64,000 nt of DNA, from contig OZ245942.1 in the NCBI GenBank assembly GCA_965230065.1, positions 3,224,001-3,288,000 of the forward strand, in the 5' to 3' direction. Positions within the stretch are counted from its first letter, which is position 1. Every line of letters begins with the position of its first letter. Source of the DNA: G965230065 sp965230065. Its GTDB lineage: Bacteria; Bacteroidota; Bacteroidia; Cytophagales; Cyclobacteriaceae. Of the stretch, positions 32,944 through 41,724 are shown piece by piece. The notes under the pieces were generated by a model, which saw only the letters and a program-made list of their open reading frames with translations, did no database searches and was not told the DNA's origin. Both the position numbers and the translations under genes were made by a program.

Positions 32944-33064
32944 GGGGCACAACAATGGCTAAGAAAACATGGGGCAGATAAGGCTTTCAGAAAGGTTCGT
33001 TCATTTAACAAACTTCAGTTTCGGTGGACAGGTAATCGCTTCGAAAGCCCTACGTTTCTTAGCC
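32944..33064. repeat. Right boundary element of the R-M island: inverted 12-mer and large imperfect hairpin
   Basis: GGGGCACAACAA (32944-32955) is the inverse of the left-end 12-mer. It is followed by a 108-bp imperfect inverted repeat: outer stem GGCTAAGAAA (32957-32966) with TTTCTTAGCC (33055-33064), inner stem GGCTTTC (32982-32988) with GAAAGCC (33043-33049). The two-stem shape is reminiscent of attC recombination sites or a small non-autonomous element. Confidence 0.55.
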
Positions 33065-33285
33065 GAGATTGTTACGCCCACATGATCACCTCTAAACAAC
33101 GGCTATGGCTTTGATAGCCTTATCAGTGATAAAAACCTTCTTGAAGCCTTGAGCAATACAAACCGTGTATTAGACCAATAGACGGTTTGTTTTACACCAA
33201 TAAAGCTAATGTGTTAACTGATACGCACTGTAAGAAAAAGAAGGACGCAGGTTGCATAAGAGAATTGCGCAGCCTGCGAAATTTT
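33065..33285. other. Intergenic, no supported gene
   Basis: It contains a 9-bp perfect inverted repeat ACAAACCGT (33158-33166) / ACGGTTTGT (33182-33190). It lies about 95 bp beyond the HU-like gene stop and could be that gene's terminator. ORFs crossing it are antisense shadows. Confidence 0.45.
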
Positions 33286-33990
33286 CTAACGCAATGTGGA
33301 AAGGAGAATGGGGGTGTTGAATTGTCCCTTTCGCAAAGCAGTGCTGTTGCCTACTTTGGCCCTTACTTCCAGTCTGTAAGTGCCGGGCTTCAACTCATCC
33401 GGAACCTGGAACATAAGGCGGGTAGGCGTGTTTTGAAAGACTTGTGTAATGCGGGTTTCCTTCCCCTTTTCATCAACGAGAAAGATACCCTGCCTGATAT
33501 CCGCTTCGTCTAACTTGAGGTGAACGCCTTCTATTTTGGCAGGCTTGCCTATGCTAAGCCCCGTATTTTGGCATTCCTCCACCAAATCATACACCCTTTT
33601 GATGGCAGGGTGCGGATTACTTGGACTTACTTTCTGGGTTTTCATGCCCCTTACTAAACTTTTCAGTCGTTTGCCTGGGTTTAGTTTCAATTCTATCTTA
33701 TGCCTGCTTTTATGAAAGCGGTCATCCATTCCCGAAAACTTACCACCAATGCTTGTCGATATTTTGAAGTAAGGGGTGTGCAGGTTGCTGCCTTCATGAA
33801 GGATACGCTCAAGTTCATCTGCAAAGTATTCAAAGAAAGCCAGTAAATCTGAGTGGGAATACCGTCCCCTTGAAGAACGTTCCATACGGTTGGCCAGGTC
33901 TTCCAGAGTATAGATTTGCCTGGGGCGGGTAGTGGCCATGTATTCCTTCTTGCGGAAAGGGTTTTCGTATATTGAGTACTTCAGTGCCAT
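33286..33990 (-). CDS. HU-like DNA-binding domain protein with C-terminal DUF4469-type domain
   Basis: 234 residues from the second in-frame ATG (MALKYSIYENPF). The N-terminal about 110 residues follow the HU-type module common in Bacteroidota (EDLANRMERSSRGRYSHSDLLAFFEYFADELERILHEGSNLHTPYFKISTSIGGKF). Residues about 150-234 form a beta domain (VHLKLDEADIRQGIFLVDEKGKETRITQVFQNTPTRLMFQVPDELKPGTYRLEVRA) like DUF4469/IPT-like folds. Such proteins are abundant and often linked to nucleoid or mobile-element biology; the exact role is unknown. It sits just outside the R-M island. Confidence 0.82.
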   Translation of the reverse strand: MALKYSIYENPFRKKEYMATTRPRQIYTLEDLANRMERSSRGRYSHSDLLAFFEYFADELERILHEGSNLHTPYFKISTSIGGKFSGMDDRFHKSRHKIELKLNPGKRLKSLVRGMKTQKVSPSNPHPAIKRVYDLVEECQNTGLSIGKPAKIEGVHLKLDEADIRQGIFLVDEKGKETRITQVFQNTPTRLMFQVPDELKPGTYRLEVRAKVGNSTALRKGQFNTPILLSTLR

Positions 33991-34128
33991 ATGCATTGTT
34001 TCGTTATTGCCAAGATGCCCGGCCAGAGAAGAAAATAAAAATATAACGATAGGGAAACCTTACATACAGTGAATATTTTCATAATACTGTTGCCTGCACA
34101 TAAGGTTTCCCCGGATAAAAAGGTTCAA

Positions 34129-35466
34129 TTAAACCTGGTCCGGAACAACAAAGCCTTCCCGGTAATTCCGGGTTAGCATTTCGTCTGCTTCGGGATCGTT
34201 CACAAATGTTTCAGACTGCGGATTGAAGGTCAACACACGGTCCAGCCTGTACGCGATATTGCCAAGGTGCGCCAATCCTGAGGCAAGGTGCGCGGTTTCT
34301 ACCGGGCCGTTCAGTATAGATGCATCATGTTTGCGAACAGCCTCGATAAAGTTGGCAAAGTGGCCGTCAGTACCGCCGATACCCCGGTCCATACCTGTTC
34401 CCGACTCTCCGCCATCTTCGCCTGATTGCCCCGGGGTCCTGTCCCTGCCCAAATACGTCTTATACTTATCATAGCCATCTACAACGAGTATGCCTTTGTC
34501 ACCATAAAATATATTACCCACTGTCACTCCTTCTTCGGTGTTGGTACACCAGGGGCGCACTTCAAACTGGATAATCTTACCTTCATCGGGATATTTATAG
34601 ACAGAAGTCAGCACTTCCGGCACTTCTTTGCAGTCATCCCACAAAAATTTGCCACCCATGGAAGTGATTTGCGTTGGGAGGCCCACATCCAGTCCCCACA
34701 TACAAAGGTCGGTTTCATGGATTCCCTGATTACCCACATCGCCATTGCCGTAGTCCCAGTGCCAGTGCCAGTTATAGTGCACAAGGTTTTCGGTAAAAGG
34801 GCGTTTTGGTGCAGGGCCGGTCCATAGGTCATAATCGATACCATCAGGCACCGGGGAAAATCCTTTGTCGCCAATATCCGCTCTCCAACGGAAAACCAGG
34901 CCGCGTGCCATGTAAACGTTCCCTATATATCCATCACGCAATAACCCGATGGCCTCATTAATAGCGGGTGAGCTTCTTAACTGTACCCCGTGCTGCACTA
35001 TTCTGTCGTACTTGTGTGCAGCTTCCACCATTTTGCGGCCTTCCCAAATATTATGCGAGCCCGGTTTTTCAACATATACATCCTTACCGGCCTGGCAAGC
35101 CCATATGGTAGTAAGGGCATGCCAGTGGTTGGGTGAGGCAATGCTGATTACATCAATATCTTTATTTTCAATAACGCGGCGCAAGTCCTGCTCAAGCTCC
35201 ACATCCTTATTGTATGTTTCTTTAAACTGGGTTTGACGTTCTTTGAGCAGGTTCATGTCCGGATCGCATAAAATAGCCACATTGACATTATCCTGATTCA
35301 TCAGCCCACTGATGTGGCTTTTGCCCCGCCCATTGATACCCAATACAGCGGCATTGATGCGGTCATTCGCCCCAAAAGCTGTGGATGAAATGATGGTGGG
35401 TGCTACAATTGCAGCGGATCCCGCTGCGGCCGATTTTTTTAAAAAGGTTCTTCTTGATGGTTCCAT
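34129..35466 (-). CDS. Exported Gfo/Idh/MocA-family oxidoreductase
   Basis: 445 residues. Twin-arginine signal SRRTFLKKSAAAGSAAIVAP at the start. Rossmann NAD(P) domain NAAVLGINGRGKSHISGL, then IASPNHWHALTTIWACQAGKDVYVEKPGSHNIWEG with the catalytic EKP. The C-terminal domain includes GNQGIHETDLCMWGL with the conserved His/Asp. The WHWHWDYGNGDVGNQGIHE stretch is typical of the TAT-exported dehydrogenase-like proteins found in sugar-degradation loci of Bacteroidota and Planctomycetota. It is downstream of SusD/SusC in the same direction, but a terminator and repeat intervene, so it is probably partly independent. The substrate is likely a sugar derivative. Confidence 0.9.
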   Translation of the reverse strand: MEPSRRTFLKKSAAAGSAAIVAPTIISSTAFGANDRINAAVLGINGRGKSHISGLMNQDNVNVAILCDPDMNLLKERQTQFKETYNKDVELEQDLRRVIENKDIDVISIASPNHWHALTTIWACQAGKDVYVEKPGSHNIWEGRKMVEAAHKYDRIVQHGVQLRSSPAINEAIGLLRDGYIGNVYMARGLVFRWRADIGDKGFSPVPDGIDYDLWTGPAPKRPFTENLVHYNWHWHWDYGNGDVGNQGIHETDLCMWGLDVGLPTQITSMGGKFLWDDCKEVPEVLTSVYKYPDEGKIIQFEVRPWCTNTEEGVTVGNIFYGDKGILVVDGYDKYKTYLGRDRTPGQSGEDGGESGTGMDRGIGGTDGHFANFIEAVRKHDASILNGPVETAHLASGLAHLGNIAYRLDRVLTFNPQSETFVNDPEADEMLTRNYREGFVVPDQV

Positions 35467-35560
35467 GTAATTTGTTTTATGTTTTGAGTTTTATGTTTGA
35501 CCCCTGTCCACTTGTGGAGGAAAGAAAGGGCAAAATAGTTTTACTGTTTTTAAAATACAA

Positions 35561-35597
35561 AAGGCCGGTTGATATTTGTTAAAAATCAGCCGGCCTT
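35561..35597 (-). terminator. Rho-independent terminator after susD-like gene
   Basis: AAGGCCGGTTGAT / ATCAGCCGGCCTT form a 13-bp stem with one G-T/mismatch position and an A/T-rich loop. On the minus strand the stem is followed by TTTTGTATTTT. It lies 80 bp past the SusD stop. Confidence 0.75.
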
Positions 35598-35624
35598 AAG
35601 TTACTTTTTTATGATTTTCTAAAG

Positions 35625-35672
35625 TAGGGCGGCTCAGCGACCGGGCTGTCGATACAGCCGCCTTACAAATAC
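35625..35672. repeat. Palindromic repeat family B, copy 2
   Basis: AGGGCGGCTCAGCGACCG followed by GGCTGTCGATACAGCCGCC and TTACAAATA. It aligns with 44202-44248 through the whole length, including the TTACAAATA tail. Outer stem GGGCGGC/GCCGCC, inner hairpin GGCTGTCGATACAGCC. It lies just downstream of the SusD stop. Confidence 0.75.
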
Positions 35673-35677
35673 AATTA

Positions 35678-37711
35678 TTACTTATCTCTCTCCCCAATAG
35701 CTTCCATAGGGTCTACATTGGGAACGCCCGCAGGTTGTACCTGGTGGGTTAAGGGTTCTACATTATTTTCAGAACCATTGTAGCCCGTGGTTTGGTTCAA
35801 CACATTTTCCACATTACCCACAATGTAATCCTGGTACACAGGCCAGAAAATATGCATCGGGTCCATGGTGTATTTTGTGGTTGGGTAAGTCGCCCAAGGA
35901 ACCTCATTCCTGAAAAAGGAGTTTTTTTCCATCATCCTGTCATAATAGAAACTACTCGCCGACAACGACTTTTCAATATCATTACCAGTCAATGAGTAGG
36001 TTTTGCCATTGTAAGCGGCTTTTCCGGTTTTGGCCAGTATTACCGAAATACGCACAAGCTCATCGTGCCGGTATTCTTCGCCAAATAACTCCCGGTTGCG
36101 TTCATCCAGAACAGCACCAATTCCCTCCATTTGTACGTCTCCCGGAGTATACATATGGATGGCATTGGCACGCTCCCGAATGGTATTTATGTCCTGTGTT
36201 GCCCCGGCGAAATTGTCTTGCCAAAACCGGGCTTCAGCCCGCACAAGGTAGGCTTCCGCTACCCGCATGATGTACATGTCCTGCTTTCCTCCATCCTGCC
36301 TGTCAGGGCGTTGTTCTACATTGGGTGCATAGAATTTGTACCTCGGATAGCCATACCAGCAACGGATGGTATCTTTGCACAACAGCACTCCATTATGGTA
36401 CAAACGCAGGGGTTGCAAATAAAATTCTGCGGTGGCTTCACTTTCTAATAAAGATGGGTTATCGTACAATACATCTTCCATTTCAAACCAGTTGCCATCT
36501 TTGTGGCGGTAGTCCTGCTCGTCTACTTCCCCTTTAAAGTTCCACACATCGTATTGTGAATAATCGGTGAGGCGGCCAAAGCCTTGTCCCCGTCCCCACT
36601 TTTGCATCATTTTTCCTCCACTTGGCCCGGTTCCCTGCTGTACATTGGTGCCAATAATAGAGCCAGTGGGTGGTGCCTGCACGCCCAGGTTGGTACTCAC
36701 AAAGTTGGGTCCCCAGGCACGTATCCTGGCCGATCTTCCCTGTGAGCCTAATACAAACGGCTCGTTTACAATGAGCCAGATGCCTTCCGGGTTGCCGGTC
36801 TTTTGCGCGCCTTTGTTCATGTGCAGGGAGTTGATGGCATCGGCAGATACAAAACCGCTCTTGCCCGGGTATCTTTCCCCGGTAAACGGGCTGAACGTAT
36901 TGGCCACTTCTACCGAATCCATGGTTACATCACCATCGGTCCATAGCCTCACTTCTCCACTGTTCAGCAATTGGTTCATTTGCTCTTCCGCGTCGGCAAA
37001 CCTTTCGTTCAGCATGTAATACTTGGCGAGCAAAATCCTTACGGCTGATTTTGGTGCCTGGCCAATCGGTAATTCGCTTTTAGGCTTTACATGTTGCACC
37101 GCATATTCAAGGTCGGTGATCATCTGATCCCAGATACCCTGCATGTGGAAAACCTTGTAATCCCTCCTCGCTTCGGAAACTACATTGAGCGGAAAGGCCA
37201 CATTGCCAAATTCCATGGTAAGCTGGAGGTAGAAAAAGGCACGCAAAAAGTAGGCACTTCCCAACAGGTGGTTCCTTTCCGGGTCATTTTGCCCTCCTTC
37301 CCATTCCGGGTTATCGATGTAATCAATCACCGTATTACAACTCTTGATGTACTGATAGTTTCTTGCATAGAATGACCTGGCACGTCCCGCATCATTATCC
37401 CGAGCATTGATAGGGGTGGCATACGTTCTCAAATCTACAAATGCATCGGGCTTATCGGTGGCACTCACTACTGAGGCATCGCTCATGTTATGGTTAAACA
37501 ACAGCTCTCGGTTGTCACCATTCCACTGATCAAAAACGCCTTTCAATGCCCGTTCCAAAGCAGTTTGTAGCCCGGCAGCATCTATAAAAGTGTTTTCAGG
37601 GCTTAAGAAAGACAATGGCTCTTCTTCCAGGAATTCATCTCCACAGGAAACCGAAAACATCAGGCACACTGCTACGATTACCCCTTTTAATATTTTTATA
37701 TTTTTCATCAC
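35678..37711 (-). CDS. SusD/RagB-family nutrient-binding outer-membrane lipoprotein
   Basis: 677 residues, long for the family. The signal peptide ends MFSVSC (lipobox Cys), followed by GDEFLEEEPLSFLSPENTF, the usual N-terminus. The tetratricopeptide-like core contains YQYIKSCNTVIDYIDN, LLGSAYFLRAFFYLQLTMEFGNVAFPL and YMLNERFADAEEQM; the C-terminal part has MYIMRVAEAYLVRAEARFWQDNFAGATQDINTIRERA and RNRELFGEEYRHDELVRI. It covers the SusC channel and captures the substrate, most likely an oligosaccharide. It follows susC with an unusually long 131-bp gap containing a double hairpin. Confidence 0.95.
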   Translation of the reverse strand: MMKNIKILKGVIVAVCLMFSVSCGDEFLEEEPLSFLSPENTFIDAAGLQTALERALKGVFDQWNGDNRELLFNHNMSDASVVSATDKPDAFVDLRTYATPINARDNDAGRARSFYARNYQYIKSCNTVIDYIDNPEWEGGQNDPERNHLLGSAYFLRAFFYLQLTMEFGNVAFPLNVVSEARRDYKVFHMQGIWDQMITDLEYAVQHVKPKSELPIGQAPKSAVRILLAKYYMLNERFADAEEQMNQLLNSGEVRLWTDGDVTMDSVEVANTFSPFTGERYPGKSGFVSADAINSLHMNKGAQKTGNPEGIWLIVNEPFVLGSQGRSARIRAWGPNFVSTNLGVQAPPTGSIIGTNVQQGTGPSGGKMMQKWGRGQGFGRLTDYSQYDVWNFKGEVDEQDYRHKDGNWFEMEDVLYDNPSLLESEATAEFYLQPLRLYHNGVLLCKDTIRCWYGYPRYKFYAPNVEQRPDRQDGGKQDMYIMRVAEAYLVRAEARFWQDNFAGATQDINTIRERANAIHMYTPGDVQMEGIGAVLDERNRELFGEEYRHDELVRISVILAKTGKAAYNGKTYSLTGNDIEKSLSASSFYYDRMMEKNSFFRNEVPWATYPTTKYTMDPMHIFWPVYQDYIVGNVENVLNQTTGYNGSENNVEPLTHQVQPAGVPNVDPMEAIGERDK

Positions 37712-37770
37712 TAAATTATTTTCTTGTTAAACATTTTATATAGCGTTTAAAAATAAGTTGTTGCATTTTA

Positions 37771-37818
37771 CACGGACTGAGAAGTCCGTGCTCCGGAGTG
37801 CGGACTTCCCAGTCCGCA
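37771..37818. repeat. Double-hairpin palindromic repeat (family D) in the susC-susD gap
   Basis: Three adjacent palindromes: CACGGACT-GAGA-AGTCCGTG (37771-37790), CTCCGGAG (37791-37798) and TGCGGACT-TCCC-AGTCCGCA (37799-37818). The same build (two similar hairpins around a small centre) is seen in family A. It can shield the upstream susC mRNA or reduce read-through into susD. Confidence 0.7.
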
Positions 37819-37842
37819 TCTGTTTTTTTGACAACTTATTTT

Positions 37843-40800
37843 CTAGAAGGTAAAATCCAGGCTGAAGGAATAGGTCCGGGGCATTTCCCTTTCTGATTCA
37901 GGGTCACCCATGATCCAGTCTGTCAGTACCGCTGCATTTTCGATATTAAAAGCAAACCGTACCCGCTCGAATTTAATCGTCTCTAATAAGCTGGGTGGCA
38001 GGCTGTAACCCAGAGATACATTTTGTAAGCGCAGGTAAGATTTTGACACATATACTTCGTTGCCAAAGCTGATGGAGTTAATCCTGGCAGCATCGTTGAT
38101 CGGGTTGTTGGGTGTCCAGTAAGGAATGTCAAACCAGTTGTGGTTTTTGATATATTCCTGCCGGTTGTTAAATGGATAGTTTGTTCCGTCTTTATATCCC
38201 AATTTGGCCAGGAATACAATGCCTAAATCAAAACCTTTAAATTCTATATCATTCCGGAAGGTAATGTACCAGGGGTTGTTGTCTAAACCCAGAAATACTT
38301 TATCATCTACGTCGATATTACCATCCTGATCCTGGTCAACAATCCTGAAATCGCCCGGGAACAAGCCGTATTCCGCGGCTTCCGCTTCTTCACCTAATTG
38401 ATAAACCCCGTCAAGCTCCCAGTCCCAGATTATGTCTTTGTTTTCACCAATAAACCATCCGTTTTGCAGGTCATCAGGTTCTCTAAGCACGGGGTTGCCA
38501 TTGCTGTCTGTTACTGGGTTTCCATCCGCATCGGTAACCGGAATAGGGTCGTTGCCCAATGTGGTAATTTCGTTCACAGCGTAGGTAACATTGAAGGTGC
38601 TGGTCCATATAAAATCACCAGAACTGATATTGGTACTGTTCAAACCAAGCTCAAACCCATGATTGCGTAAATTCCCTATGTTTGTTTTGGCTGAAGGCAA
38701 TCCGGTAAGGTCAGGTAGTTTTTGGTCCAGGAGCAAATCTTTCGTTTCTGAAGTATACACATCAAAAGAACCGCTTAGTCTACGGTCAAATAAACTAAAG
38801 TCAATGCCTAAATTATAAGCCTCGTTCCTTTCCCATGACAAATTAGGGTTGGCTATGCGGGTTATTTCCACATAAGGAGCCGGGAAATAACCGCCATCAT
38901 AGTTAAGGTACAGGTTGTTGCTCAGGCGGGCATAAGCATTGTACTGTTCCAAACCGCTGCTGTTGCCGTTTATACCCCAACTGGCGCGTAGTTTCAGGTA
39001 ATTGAGCCAACTGGGACCACCAGCCATAAAGCTTTCATTGGTGAGAGTCCAGGCGGCTGACAGGGATGGAAAATTACCATACAAATTTTCCGCTCCAAAC
39101 CGGGAGAAACCGTCCCGCCGGATGGATGCGGAAAAGTTATAACGGTCGGCAAAGGCATAGTTGATTCGGCCCATCACCGCTGTACGTGAATTCACTTCAT
39201 CTATATTCACAGGAATGTCATCAGCCTCAAAAGGTATAGAAGGGTTTAGACCGAATGCCAGCCCATGATACCCAAGAGCCTCCGTAGGAGAGAAATCGTT
39301 GGTGGTTACATACGTTTCCCATCTTGAATTTTTCTCGGCATTGTACAGGGCGGTTACTGAAAACTGGTGGTTTCCAAAAGTTTTATCCCAGCTCAGGATA
39401 TTATTAAGCTGCCAGGAAAATTCCTGATTGTGCCGTCTGGTTGCGTTTCCAACCGCTTGTTGGGGGTTATCACTGCTATTGAAATCAAACCTTTTTCTGA
39501 TGTCAATTCTAGGCGTATAGTCGATACGGAAGGAAAAACCCGCCGGAAGGTGCGCCTTGGCATAGATGGTAGGGTTGATCATGTACCTGTCATAGAGGCG
39601 GTCGTTGAAGGATGGAACGATATAGGGATTGCTACGGTTTGACCCGGCACTTTGGTCATTCAGGTTTTCCGGGGTGCGGGGTTCGCCATTGGCCCAGGGC
39701 TGGTCATACGGTGAAGCTGTGCGGTACCCCCCACTTTCAATGGGGTCCCGTCCTTCATTCTGGTAAGCGAAGTTGGCATTTACACCCACATTCAGGAAGT
39801 TAGCCACTTCCATATCCAGGTTCAGGCGGGAGGTGATGGTTTTAAAACTCTCCCACTTTTGCACCGATTCCCTGTCGCTATATCCCAGGGAATAGTAATA
39901 CGATACTTTTTCGTTACGTCCTGATACACTCACGTCATAGTCCTGCCTCACGCCGGTTTGGAAAAGGAAATCCTGCCAGTCGTAGGTAACACCGGCATTA
40001 AAGTTTTCTTTTTCAATCTCCCAGAAACCAAAATTATCTACCCAAACACCATCGATTACCGCGGGGTCTGTTTCCCCCGGAATACCGTTTGCATCCAGCC
40101 AATCATTCTGGAATTCAGCGGGTACATTTGAGTACCTGTCGAATTTAGACCAGGGATCCGTGGAGGTACTGGTGATTGATTCATTCATATCGGTCAGCCA
40201 GTTCAGTACTTCATCCCCACCTTTGAAGGTCTCAATACGTCTTGCACCGGTTACCAGACCAATCCTTGAGCTAACACTGATGCGAGGCTTTCCAAATTGC
40301 CCTTTTTTTGTGGTAAAAATCACCACACCGTTGGTGGCCTGTGATCCGTAAATGGCGGCAGCACTGGCGTCTTTCAGTACGTCTACACTCTCTATGTCAT
40401 TGGGGTTAATCTCTGCCAGGTCTCCCTGAAAGATCACACCATCCAACACAATAAGTGGTCGGTTGGCTGCATTTTCGTCGTTATTGTCAGCTTTAATGGA
40501 GGCATCCCCACGGACTTCAAAGTCTGCAACACCCCTTGCGTCTGTAGCATATCCAACCTGCATACCTGGCACGGTAGTCCTCAGTATTTCTGAAACAGAT
40601 CCGGGCTTATATTTTGCTACTTCATCGGCTTGCACGTTTACTATAGCCCCGGTAACATCCTTTTTCTTGGAGGTACCGTAACCAATCACCACAATTTCTT
40701 CCAGGGAGGTGATGTCGGGGTCTAAGGTGAGATTGATAACCGATTGGTTTCCCACGGCTATTTCCTGGGTAATGTAACCCACTGAACTGAAAACAAGGGT

Positions 40801-41103
40801 GGCGCCTTCATCGGGTACTGTAACGGCGTAATTGCCATCCACGTCGGTAATTCCCCCGGTATTGGTGCCTTTCACAATAACATTGACGCCGGGGAGTCCT
40901 TCTTCTGTGTCGCCGGCTAAGACTGTACCGGTTACTTTCTTTTCCTGAACTGTTTCAGTAATTGTTTGCTTCGCATTGTCTGGTTGATTTTCAGAATTGG
41001 CATTCCGTTTTAGGGTTGCCAATTCCTGGGCATGCACCACAGTTGCAAAGCCAACTGCAATAGCACAAACTGCCCAGGATTTCCTAAGTAGCTTTTTCAT
41101 CAT
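37843..41103 (-). CDS. SusC/RagA-family TonB-linked outer-membrane transporter
   Basis: 1086 residues. Signal peptide ending VVHAQ (about residue 25), a carboxypeptidase-D-regulatory-like domain (KVTGTVLAGDTEEGLPGVNVIVKGTNTGGITDVDGNYAV, about 53-110), the SusC signature EEIVVIGYGTSKKKDVTGAI, the plug domain (PLIVLDGVIFQGDLAEINPNDIESVDVLKDASAAAIYGSQATNGVVIFTTKKG) and a 22-strand barrel ending YSFSLDFTF with C-terminal aromatic Phe. Together with SusD it imports large substrates by TonB energy. It heads the susC-susD-Gfo/Idh run. Confidence 0.96.
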   Translation of the reverse strand: MMKKLLRKSWAVCAIAVGFATVVHAQELATLKRNANSENQPDNAKQTITETVQEKKVTGTVLAGDTEEGLPGVNVIVKGTNTGGITDVDGNYAVTVPDEGATLVFSSVGYITQEIAVGNQSVINLTLDPDITSLEEIVVIGYGTSKKKDVTGAIVNVQADEVAKYKPGSVSEILRTTVPGMQVGYATDARGVADFEVRGDASIKADNNDENAANRPLIVLDGVIFQGDLAEINPNDIESVDVLKDASAAAIYGSQATNGVVIFTTKKGQFGKPRISVSSRIGLVTGARRIETFKGGDEVLNWLTDMNESITSTSTDPWSKFDRYSNVPAEFQNDWLDANGIPGETDPAVIDGVWVDNFGFWEIEKENFNAGVTYDWQDFLFQTGVRQDYDVSVSGRNEKVSYYYSLGYSDRESVQKWESFKTITSRLNLDMEVANFLNVGVNANFAYQNEGRDPIESGGYRTASPYDQPWANGEPRTPENLNDQSAGSNRSNPYIVPSFNDRLYDRYMINPTIYAKAHLPAGFSFRIDYTPRIDIRKRFDFNSSDNPQQAVGNATRRHNQEFSWQLNNILSWDKTFGNHQFSVTALYNAEKNSRWETYVTTNDFSPTEALGYHGLAFGLNPSIPFEADDIPVNIDEVNSRTAVMGRINYAFADRYNFSASIRRDGFSRFGAENLYGNFPSLSAAWTLTNESFMAGGPSWLNYLKLRASWGINGNSSGLEQYNAYARLSNNLYLNYDGGYFPAPYVEITRIANPNLSWERNEAYNLGIDFSLFDRRLSGSFDVYTSETKDLLLDQKLPDLTGLPSAKTNIGNLRNHGFELGLNSTNISSGDFIWTSTFNVTYAVNEITTLGNDPIPVTDADGNPVTDSNGNPVLREPDDLQNGWFIGENKDIIWDWELDGVYQLGEEAEAAEYGLFPGDFRIVDQDQDGNIDVDDKVFLGLDNNPWYITFRNDIEFKGFDLGIVFLAKLGYKDGTNYPFNNRQEYIKNHNWFDIPYWTPNNPINDAARINSISFGNEVYVSKSYLRLQNVSLGYSLPPSLLETIKFERVRFAFNIENAAVLTDWIMGDPESEREMPRTYSFSLDFTF

Positions 41104-41309
41104 AGAGGTGGTTAAGTTAATAATTAATTGAGTATTAGTTCACGCGGCTCCCCGTCACCGTGACGCGGCGGGATTCCCCATGCAATTGAAATATAAAGTC
41201 TTGATATCTACCAGTGAAAAAGCTGTTCGGAGCTTTATCTCCGTGGTGGTTATATTGATTTTTCTTTTGAACCTGGGCGGGAAGTGTGAACAAAAAAGTC
41301 TTGACGAAT

Positions 41310-41370
41310 TGTGGTACAGGCATCTTGCCTGTCGAGGCCCGGCCTGTACAGGCGAGACGCCTGTACCACA
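41310..41370. repeat. Palindromic repeat family A, copy 2
   Basis: TGTGGTACAGGCATCTTGCC through CTGTACCACA. Hairpins ACAGGC-ATCTT-GCCTGT and ACAGGC-GAGAC-GCCTGT flank CGAGGCCCGGCCTGT, and the outer ends TGTGGT/ACCACA also pair. It is the inverse of 4201-4265. It translates to NCGTGILPVEARPVQARRL in one frame and GETPVP in another. Confidence 0.78.
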
Positions 41371-41662
41371 GTGTTTTGCATCCGACAAAATATATTTGTC
41401 TGCACGGAACGGATAAGTATTGGCTTCTTTTGAAAGTGCAACTAAACTTTCCTGGCGATCTGCCACAGTACGGGCAAAATGCTCAACGAGGTTTTTACTT
41501 TGTGCTTTCAATTCTTCCGGGTCAGGTGGTTGTGCAGAATGAATTGTTACAAATAATAAGTCCAATAAAAAAAATAATATTAATAATTACCAGAAAAAGG
41601 CAGTAAATATTGAGAAATTGAAAATAATACAAAACAGTCCACAACTTTGGGTAAGCGTTATT

Positions 41663-41687
41663 AGGCAGTAAAGCCTCACCACTGCCT
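41663..41687 (-). terminator. Hairpin downstream of the REC-cNMP regulator
   Basis: AGGCAGT (41663-41669) pairs with ACTGCCT (41681-41687) over an 11-nt loop, 38 bp past the regulator stop. The T-run is poor. Confidence 0.4.
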
Positions 41688-41724
41688 ATGCTACTCTTTG
41701 TGAAAACAACATTAAAAATATGCA

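Larger units (their letters stand above)
41104..41724. other. Long intergenic region with repeats and a possible ORF remnant
   Basis: 621 bp upstream of susC. It contains a dyad CGTCACCGTGACG at 41153-41165, a G/C-rich block CGCGGCGGGATTCCCC after it, repeat family A copy 2 (41310-41370) and a small hairpin at 41663-41687. On the minus strand, 41400-41565 translates to protein-like PPDPEELKAQSKNLVEHFAR followed by TVADRQESLVALSKEANTYPF, then runs into the repeat. This may be a short gene truncated by repeat insertion. There is no ATG at a sensible place. Confidence 0.5.

Noticed and set aside
41155..41606. Both-strand ORFs over repeat family A copy 2
   Set aside because: Their distinctive peptides (GTGILPV, GETPVP and similar) are translations of the palindromic repeat; only the segment 41400-41565 was kept as a possible remnant.
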